Positions 56,646 through 64,000 of a stretch of 64,000 nt of DNA are shown here, piece by piece. Numbering within the stretch: position 1 is the stretch's first letter; every line of letters starts with the position of its first letter. The position numbers and the translations under genes are program-made. The DNA lies in the NCBI RefSeq assembly GCF_010093535.1, contig NW_022985188.1, positions 858,653 through 922,652 of the forward strand, read 5' to 3'. The notes below the pieces were generated by a model. That model did no database searches, had not been told where the DNA came from, and was given only the letters and a program-made list of their open reading frames with translations. The DNA comes from Lindgomyces ingoldianus (Eukaryota; Ascomycota; Dothideomycetes; Pleosporales; Lindgomycetaceae).

Positions 56646-59238
56646 TTAAAGTAGTGCGCCGTCGCCGAAGCGTTTTGCAAATAGACCCAGCGCCTTGATC
56701 GTGAAGATGAATTTGTAGTTGGGATAGGAGATCATACTATCACGCACACAGTCGTTAGCAGGCACTCAATCATTCCTTCTCACAACTCTCCCCGTCTCTG
56801 TTCGTAGGTGTGAAGGGAGAGTGCAACGCAGAGTAGAGGAAAAGAAAAGAAATACTCACCAACTCTTATTAAACACCCCTTCAATCGCCTCTTGCTTCCA
56901 CTCTCCATTCTTCTGCTGTCTACTCATTATCAACCGACAAGCCCGCTCAAGCGGCTCGCGATCCGGAAATTGGGCTTCTAGCAGTGCAAGCACAACCCAC
57001 GCCGTCTGTACAACCTGGGATTGTGGATGTTGGTGATACACCCCTGTTTCACAGCTCCTGTATGTTTCACCCCAGCCACCGTCAGGCATCTGGCGGTCGA
57101 GCAAGAACTTGCAACCCCGTCGCACACGTTCAGAGTTGGCGTAATTCTCACCAGCACAGGCAAGTGATTCCATGCCGAACATAGCCGCATAGGTAAAACA
57201 GATGCCCCAGGAACCGTACCAGGAACCGTCCGCACTTTGAGATTTCCTGATATATTCAATACATCTTGCTTTAAACTCCCTGATCTCTTTAGTCCGATAC
57301 TCCGGGTAGTGTTTCTGGAACATATGCAGCGCGGTTGTAACAGCGGTCGTGCATTCGGGGTAATCATACTCGACCATAATACGCCCAAAAACTTCCGCTG
57401 CATTGAGGTATTCTAGGTATTCAGAGCCACGCTGGGGTTCGTAGGAGGCGCAGCCGCCGGATGGGTTTTGCATAGTTAGGAGGACGTCAATGGCAGAGAA
57501 GATGCGGTGGTCTGGGACGAGTCTTGGGTATCCGGGCGTGGATTGGAGAAGCAGGACGCATTTCAGCCCCTCTGAAGTACAGTCGGACACAGTGTAGCCT
57601 TGTTTCTTGTTGGAGAAGCCCCACGCGCCTTTGCGCTGTTGGCGGTAGCATGCGTGCTGGTCGCGGCATTCGGCCTCTATTTGTTGGTCTTCGAGGAACT
57701 CGAGGGCTTTGGTGAGCATGGGTTTCCATTTCGTATCGGTGGCGAAGCCGGCGGTGTAGATCGCTTGAACGGCGAAGCATGTGTCCCAGACTTGCACGCC
57801 GTTAGTGCCGTTCATTAGCATGCCTTCGTCCTTGACCCATAGAAACTCGGGCAGGGTTTTGAGGTGTTGACGGAATCGAGGCGAGTCTGGCCCTTCATGG
57901 ATGTAGCAGCAAAGAGTGTTCATGGGGCCGTTTACAGGGCCTAGGTTACTGAATTGGGTGTTTTCGTCCTCAGCGCAAATAAGCCACCACGTCCACTCCT
58001 CGGCTCTCTTGGCTAAACTCGCTGGCCGGAGGAAGGGCATCCAGATGTTGACGATGAGCCAAAAGAGGACACGAAGCAGCCAGGTCTTCGGATGGTAGTC
58101 ATCTGCCGGGGAGATATCGTTGCGGTGGCTATCAAGATTGATGGTTTCGTACGGTTGGGTTAGAAGTTCAGAGCGGAGTTGACGTGTGAGGTCATTAAGA
58201 GGATAGGACCAGCGCTTGGAATAGATGTACGACATAGGGAGCATGACTTGCCGCATGTGGATCCACCACCGCCAGGGGGCTATGGGCACCCAGTCAGGTA
58301 GCAACCTATTCCACAACGTCAGCAGCATCATCCCACCGAGCCTCATACATTGAGATAACCTAATAGAAAAAAAAGAGGGGGGAGGGGGGGGGAGAGGAAA
58401 ATTACCATAACTCGGGAGGTACGGGATTCACAATATCGAAATCCAACACCCCCAGCACACTCAGCCAAAACTTGGCCCAATGTGGACCCCTCACCGCGCC
58501 TCCTAACTTCCATAATGTCTCCCTCGCCTTTACCAATCTTGGATCTTCCGCATCGGCACCCAGGAGCCTGAGCGTTGTATAATTCATCACGGTCCCAAAC
58601 ACACTACTGTCCCCTTCAATATGCAGACCCCAACCTCCATCTTCAGGGTGTTGGCGCGCAAACAAGTAATTCTTGATTTCGATGGCATGGGACTCTGGAA
58701 TCGGTGTTTCAGTCACATACCAAGTGATGACAAGCCCGGGGAGCAGGAACATTGGGCCACCATATTCGCACCCCCAGTTTCCGGGCGGGAGCTGCAGGTG
58801 CGAGAAGTATTCGAGGCCGTTGGAGGCGGCTTGGAGGGGGGTTTTGGCGGGTGGGAGATCTGGGAGGCCCTACATATACAATGTCGTCAGCCATGTCACA
58901 TCGACACATGCCTCAAACTTCACACCCAGAAGGCAAGGGAAGATGTGAGAGCAAGTGAGAGCAATATTGAATCCAGAGGAAATGAGAGCGGGTCCCACCG
59001 TATCCAAACCCAAGAAATACCGATCCGCCGTGCTCTGCGGCCACTTCCTAACCTCCTCTTCAGTCTCGAGATAATGCCATGTCTGGCAGCCTCGGTCATC
59101 CAACATCCGCCATCGCAAGGGATCCGTCCTTTCGTTGTCTATTGTGCTCTTGCTCTTTGTTACACCGCCGTTTGCGGATTTGACGCGCTGCCGTGTGCCA
59201 TTGGCCTCCACCGTCGTTGCCGTTTGGGTGATCGCCAT
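56646..59238 (-). CDS. erg7: lanosterol synthase (oxidosqualene cyclase)
   Basis: Four exons on the minus strand: 59238-58999, 58869-58406, 58305-56860 and 56736-56646. 746 residues, close to the family's usual ~735. Introns are 129, 100 and 123 bp. Key motifs: DPLRWRMLDDRGCQTWHYL near the start, several QW repeats (LFARQHPEDGGWGLH; RKSQSADGSWYGSWG; LDRQMPDGGWGETY), and VSDCTSEG with the Asp that protonates the epoxide (about 57584). The last exon, ISYPNYKFIFTIKALGLF, is typical of ERG7. Role: converts 2,3-oxidosqualene to lanosterol in ergosterol synthesis, on ER or lipid-droplet membranes. Intron 2 has a second in-frame acceptor, AG at 58361-58360, which would add 18 residues. The start at 59238 was chosen over a longer frame from 59298. 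Confidence 0.95.
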
Positions 59239-59978
59239 AATGGGGACGAATGCAAAGATAGTGTGCGCAATTGAGCGCCCGATAGTCGTGTCATCCAAGA
59301 CAAGAGAAGGGGGGGAGGGCGTTGCGGAGGTGCCATCCGCCCGCTTAGAGTCTTGGCAGGGACAGGAACATTCTCATAACCTCAATCCCGATATCGCTAT
59401 TCCCCGCAGGCCCGTATTGATTTTGATCGAGATCCGGTGGTGCCATTACATGCAGTGAGGTGAGGTGGTATGTCCAGAACGCAAGAATCTGATGACATGA
59501 GTTATTGTCAGCACCAGCATCACAGCACCTGGAGGCTAGCTCGTCCTGGCACGAATCAACAATATCAGTAGACTATGCAGCATGAGTCAGGCAACGAAGG
59601 CATGGCTTTGAATCTCTGAATCTTTGAATCTTCTCAATTCACGTCCTTCTCCAGTTCAACCGGAGATGCTCCCTGCCCAACTTCCCTGTTCGGCTATATA
59701 TATATACATACAGGCCCCAACCACCTGCAAGAACCATCAACTCCTGAAACTATGTTGTCAAAATGAAAGAAATTGAAAGCAGAATCTATGCCAAACCTAG
59801 CTGGCATGTACCAAGGGTCCAGGCAAATACTAAAATGCCGCTAGAACGTGGTTTCCAACGAGAGAATGCCAGGAGATTGTGAACACCTTCCCCATAAACG
59901 CCGAAAAACTTGGCCCATCCATCCACTAGCATCATTCCCTCCTGCTTGAAATCATGACCTCGACGAGGGGTCTGGGTA
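59239..59978. other. ERG7 promoter and 3' flank of the next gene
   Basis: 740 bp. Holds an alternating TA tract (TATATATATATA, about 59694-59706) some 460 bp upstream of the ERG7 start. No gene supported. Confidence 0.55.
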
Positions 59979-61130
59979 TTAATCGCTGAGATCCGGGTTT
60001 GCAATGAAAAGACGGGTGTTGCCCATGGTCATGGTTCGCTCGTCCACGCTGCCTCGCCTGTGCAGCTCGTCGCTGGTCTTCCTGTCTACCTCGATCTTCG
60101 GCAAGCCTTGTGGCATCTGCCCCGCATCACCGAAGTTTCTTTCCCCGCTGCTGCCACTGCCACCAGATAGGCCGGTTTTGGTATGCTCGAAGTAGTCAGT
60201 AGACTTGTTGTATCCTGGAACAGGCGTCTCCTCTTCCATTAGATCTGCCATGCCTCCTTCCGACGGTGACGAGTTGTGCCCCGATGGCGGGGTAGAGTTG
60301 GAAGATAAACGCCCAGAGGGATTGGCGTAGGCGATGCGGCGTCCTGATCCAAGGGAACTGCGGCCAGATCCTGTGCGGTGATGGTATGCTCCTCCGCCTG
60401 CACCCATGCCAATGCTTCCATTGTCCTCGCTGTCGCCCTCGTCAACCTCGCTGGCACTCAGCCGCATCGGCACCCCGGTCCCTGCCAGATTCGCCGGCGC
60501 ATATAACGAAGCCTTTGGTGCACCATGGTGTCTGATCTTTGACCTCACGCCCGCAGCTACACTCGAACTGCCCGCCACGTTCCGTGGAGACGCATGATGT
60601 GGCCCACCTGCGACTTCCCTCTCTGCGCGCTGCTTGGCGGCCCGTTGTTGCGCGAGTATGCGGGGGTCTTCGTATTGCGCACGATCGCACCATACGGTGG
60701 CTTTCTGCTTCCGCATGAGCGCGACGTATGAGGAAGGGGAGTTGCCTGAGCGAGCAGACGACGAGCGGCGGAGACCACTGTTGGAGCGGGCTGGGGTCCC
60801 GGTGGTCGAGGTGGTTGACGACGTTGCGTTGGACAGGGTGCGGCGCGTTCCTGAGCCCATGATCTGCTGCGGTGGGTATTGTGTGGGATACTGCGAGGTG
60901 TGCATTGTGCCTGGCGGGGTGTATGTTGTTGGAGAGGCAGAGACAGCAGCCGAGCTCATAGGAAAGACGCCTGAGGACGTGGTGCGGGTGCGGGAGTGGC
61001 CTGCTTGGCCTGCGTCGGGCTGCAGATGTGAATATGTCTGCGCAGGGCGGACAACGACTCCTGGACCAGGCAATGGCTTCCTGTGCAGTGGGTGTGGTGC
61101 GCCGTATGGAGGCGCCGTCATGGCCGACAT
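59979..61130 (-). CDS. conserved fungal protein of unknown function, largely disordered
   Basis: Single open frame of 383 residues from ATG 61130. Mostly low-complexity Ser/Thr/Gly/Pro sequence with basic patches (LRRSSSARSGNSPSSY). One compact conserved block at residues ~135-175 (YVALMRKQKATVWCDRAQYE, DPRILAQQRAAKQRAEREV) predicts a long basic helix and, from memory, is the part retained across Pezizomycotina homologues. The C-terminus has short acidic stretches and ends LFIANPDLSD. No enzymatic motif or membrane segment. Possibly a regulatory or scaffold protein; function unknown. Confidence 0.75.
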   Translation of the reverse strand: MSAMTAPPYGAPHPLHRKPLPGPGVVVRPAQTYSHLQPDAGQAGHSRTRTTSSGVFPMSSAAVSASPTTYTPPGTMHTSQYPTQYPPQQIMGSGTRRTLSNATSSTTSTTGTPARSNSGLRRSSSARSGNSPSSYVALMRKQKATVWCDRAQYEDPRILAQQRAAKQRAEREVAGGPHHASPRNVAGSSSVAAGVRSKIRHHGAPKASLYAPANLAGTGVPMRLSASEVDEGDSEDNGSIGMGAGGGAYHHRTGSGRSSLGSGRRIAYANPSGRLSSNSTPPSGHNSSPSEGGMADLMEEETPVPGYNKSTDYFEHTKTGLSGGSGSSGERNFGDAGQMPQGLPKIEVDRKTSDELHRRGSVDERTMTMGNTRLFIANPDLSD

Positions 61131-64000
61131 GTTTCGCGGCGATGCGTTTTAACCTTTACAGCTCAGCGGAGTGGTTGAAACGAGGATCGGCAGCCCTAGT
61201 GTCAAGGACCGAGGACAGTACTTGAGAAAAAAGAGAGAGGAGTGAAAGCGCAAATAAAGCACACCAGATCGCAGGCGAGGTATTTCTGTTAGGGCGTGTA
61301 ATAATTGCTGCAAGTGCTTGGCCGGGTTGGGTTGCTCTCCTGCTTGTTGCCGCTTTCGTACACGAGCGTCAGCGTCTGCAGCTTCAGCCCTGCAAATTCC
61401 ACAGTTCGCGCCCGGCGTCAGCGCCACTAATTGAGGGGAGAGGGAAAGGCGACGGATGGTAATTGCAGAGATGGTCCTTGGTCAGACGGCAGTCCTCTTC
61501 CTTTAAACAAAATTTCCGCGGGCGGCGAAGTTCGCAGCAGGAGGATTAGAGTAACAAGCCAGCAATGGTGCAGTAGTCGGGCGAGGGTCGCTGGCCTTAT
61601 TTGGACACTTGCGTGAATCGAATGACTTGGGGAAACTAGAGAATTACCATCAGCCGCGTAAACGAGAAAGCCCGCGGACGCTTTCCAGGATTTGGGACAA
61701 GTCAGGATCCTGCACCAAGGCAAGTGTCGTCTTGCACAGAGAAACGATGTACGTGGGCGCACAAGATTCAAGAACAAAAGCGAGAGGGCTTACCTAGCTG
61801 AGATGCTCGGAAGCGCATCCAATACACACGGGACGGGGCGGCGGGGAAACTGCGGCCACACTCTTCAGCTCTTCGGCGAAAGCAGATACTCCAGGCGATG
61901 GGGAGATTGACTATTCTTGTATCTTGGCTCTCAGCCCGTGCTTCCCGACTTGTCACTTGACGACAAGCTGGTCTGGTGTGGGTTCCACAAAATGACGACA
62001 CGCCCTCGTATCCCTCCGTCGGTCCTCAAGAGACTCCTCACACACAGAACAGGGCTCCTCCGCAAACGCGACCCCATACATTATGACATATCCCTACAAG
62101 TCAACTCAACTCAACAAGGCTTCAAAACTTGTAAACTGTACATGAGCCTCGCAGACGTGCCGCCGGCGGAACCCTGGCTGACTTGCCTTGGAATTAAGAA
62201 TTGAGCCGCCCACGTTGAGCGGCCGCCTCGGGCCTTGGTCAGAGCCCTGTGAAAGGCCAAGACTGCCCTGGTCTCTCCCCGTCATGTTCGCCGGCGTCCA
62301 GTCCACGTTGTCCCAAAAGCATTCTCCCCTGCAGCGAATCACGGCTATCCATGATGCGCCTGGCGTGCCTGGTTGGCTGTGAGCAATTGCAGAACATCAT
62401 TGCATTGGCGGACACCGATTGACGAACGCTGGGAGGTGAGAAATTGAGTTTTTCGCGAGATCAGCTCCGTTGCATATCCCAGACTGCAATCCATCTATCG
62501 TGGGATGCAACGTACACTACTGCACCTCCATAGAGCGATCCCATTTTAAAATGCCTCACCACTATCAGCATCGCTTCGCCCAAATTGCCATCTGCGCTGC
62601 GAATGCGATAAGCATCCCCTCACCACAGCAAGGAAAACCGGTTCCAGTGCAAGTTCCAGAGTTCTCACCTGCATCCAAACGAACCGTCACGTTTCATACC
62701 TGTCCAATTGTTGGATGTTCGTAGCAGAGGAAGAGAGAACTGAACGGGAATTCCTGAGCCACCAGGCGACTGGGTATTCCGCGTCTACATGCATGAATGC
62801 AAGCACGATCTAGTTCCCCGCTGTGTTCACCGCATCCAGACCGCCAGATGCTGGCCTCTCCACGTCGCACAGATCTCAGTCACGTCATTCGCCTTTGCGA
62901 TTTTCGCCATTGTTCTCGTCGCTAATATCTGCAGCTTTGGAAATATAGCAAAGGGACAACATCGCACTGCATCATCTCGCCGAAGCCGAAAGTATTCCTG
63001 CCTTGGCCGTGTCCATGGTGAAGCGACTGTGGAGCCTCGGAGATGGATCATGGCTGCCGAAGACGCAATGGAGTGGCGCCGAGGTGGCGCAGGCATCTCT
63101 GCTACAGGGTCTATGAGCTCTTGTGGTGAGGGAGACTCTGGTTCTACTATCAGATACCAATGCGGAAAGCGTTTGCTGGTCTTTCCTCATACGAAGACCA
63201 GGCAAAATGACTTCTCAAACATGTTTTAGAAACGTCGTGAGGGCCTCGATAAACCTTGGGCTGGCAAGGGCGGGAGATATGATGCGTGTGTCCTTTGCCA
63301 TATCAGCTACAAGTGGTGTAAGAGGATAGACTCTGAGAGGCCAGACTCCGCTCCTCATCTGCGGGATATTGATGTGGGGGATTGATCTAGGCGGGAGACA
63401 CGACCTCAGCCATCCACATCCCGCACCTCTTCGCCCCTCACTTCCACCGCAAAACACCAATTGCGATTCTTCTGTCCCCTCAACCAAAACCAAGAGTTGT
63501 GGAATGTTGGGAGGGGAGCCGAAGAGAGGGAAGCACCTGCATCGTGCAACAAACCGTCTCCGTCTCAGAATCCTGACTGACTCCTGTCGCTCTCGTGCAT
63601 TGCCTAGTCGGGAAGTTAGTTGCACACATCGTTGATAGGGTGTCGAAGACGTCGTTCTTGGGCTCCACAGCCCGTGCCAACTCGGTGATCCAGTCGAAGC
63701 CTCCTTAGTTGGAGTGGCAACAGTGCAAAACTTGACAGCTCCTTCACTATCAGCTACGGAATAGAGCTGACCGCAGAGTCGACGCCAAACTTGACAACAT
63801 CACAGGGCATTTTGACGGAAAGCCGGTAGTTTTCAGCTGGTGTGTTCCATCGCTAATGCATGCAAAACTTAGTCGGAGCTCAACCAATTCTCCGGCAAGC
63901 AAGTAAGCAGACGAAGCTCTCCAAATTGAAGCTAAGATAACTTATGGTGTGATTTCGAGCCAAGAAAAGCTAGGTTTTGGGTGATTCTCCACTTGCCCAA
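61131..64000. other. no supported gene
   Basis: 2.9 kb of normal-composition sequence upstream of the 383-residue gene. Open frames of 60-146 codons (for example 62789-63229 on +) overlap antisense and have no recognisable domain or splice structure. Probably a long 5' regulatory region and intergenic DNA. Confidence 0.45.

Noticed and set aside
62789..63229. 146-codon frame with a hydrophobic stretch (FAFAIFAIVLVANICSF)
   Set aside because: Overlapped by antisense frames of similar length, no family features, composition not coding-like.

Overview
The window is nuclear DNA of a filamentous ascomycete (Pezizomycotina). The evidence is intron-containing genes with short GT..AG introns (mostly 45-130 bp, with CTGAC/CTAAC-type branch sites), fungal gene families (TRA1, ERG7, Crb2/Rad9, SDHC, GH92, GH28, GMC oxidoreductase, fungal NLR remnants), and AT-rich blocks that look like repeat-induced point mutation (RIP). 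Several families look like those of plant-associated Leotiomycetes, but that placement is only an impression. The assembly has one gap, a run of N at 16543-17507.

Layout. (1) 1-2802: 3' part of TRA1. (2) 3601-4359: a decayed multi-exon gene. (3) 5213-11178: a 6 kb AT-rich island with no long reading frame, bounded by a 10-bp inverted match and containing many look-alike spliceosomal introns, forward in the left half and reversed in the right half. (4) 11472-26.9 kb: an accessory, repeat-laden zone. It holds an intact PD-(D/E)XK-like gene, an intact lineage-specific gene, an MDR reductase, four copies of a ~120-bp dispersed repeat, and broken pieces of fungal STAND/NLR immune-type proteins: a patatin domain, a TPR tail and a WD40 tail. 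(5) 26.9-28.5 kb: a tandem pair of small secreted proteins. (6) 29.5-33.4 kb: an F-box gene and a SWIM-RING gene, convergent. (7) 35.3-40.2 kb: a secreted GH92 alpha-mannosidase tail-to-tail with a nonsense-mutated GMC oxidoreductase. (8) 40534-41897: a RIP-mutated Tc1/mariner element with ~110-bp terminal inverted repeats and a TA target duplication. (9) 44.8-46.2 kb: a GH28 rhamnogalacturonase-like gene. (10) 47.3-61.1 kb: a gene-dense conserved block with a WDR89-like protein, SDHC, the Crb2/Rad9 checkpoint mediator, lanosterol synthase and a conserved fungal protein of unknown function. 61.1-64 kb shows no gene I can support.

The window alternates between conserved housekeeping blocks at both ends and a plastic middle. 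The middle contains transposon relics, secreted wall-active enzymes, candidate effectors and dead immune-receptor fragments. The most unusual signal is the set of near-identical intron-like units inside the RIP island. All exon structures were read by eye and checked for frame; none has transcript support.
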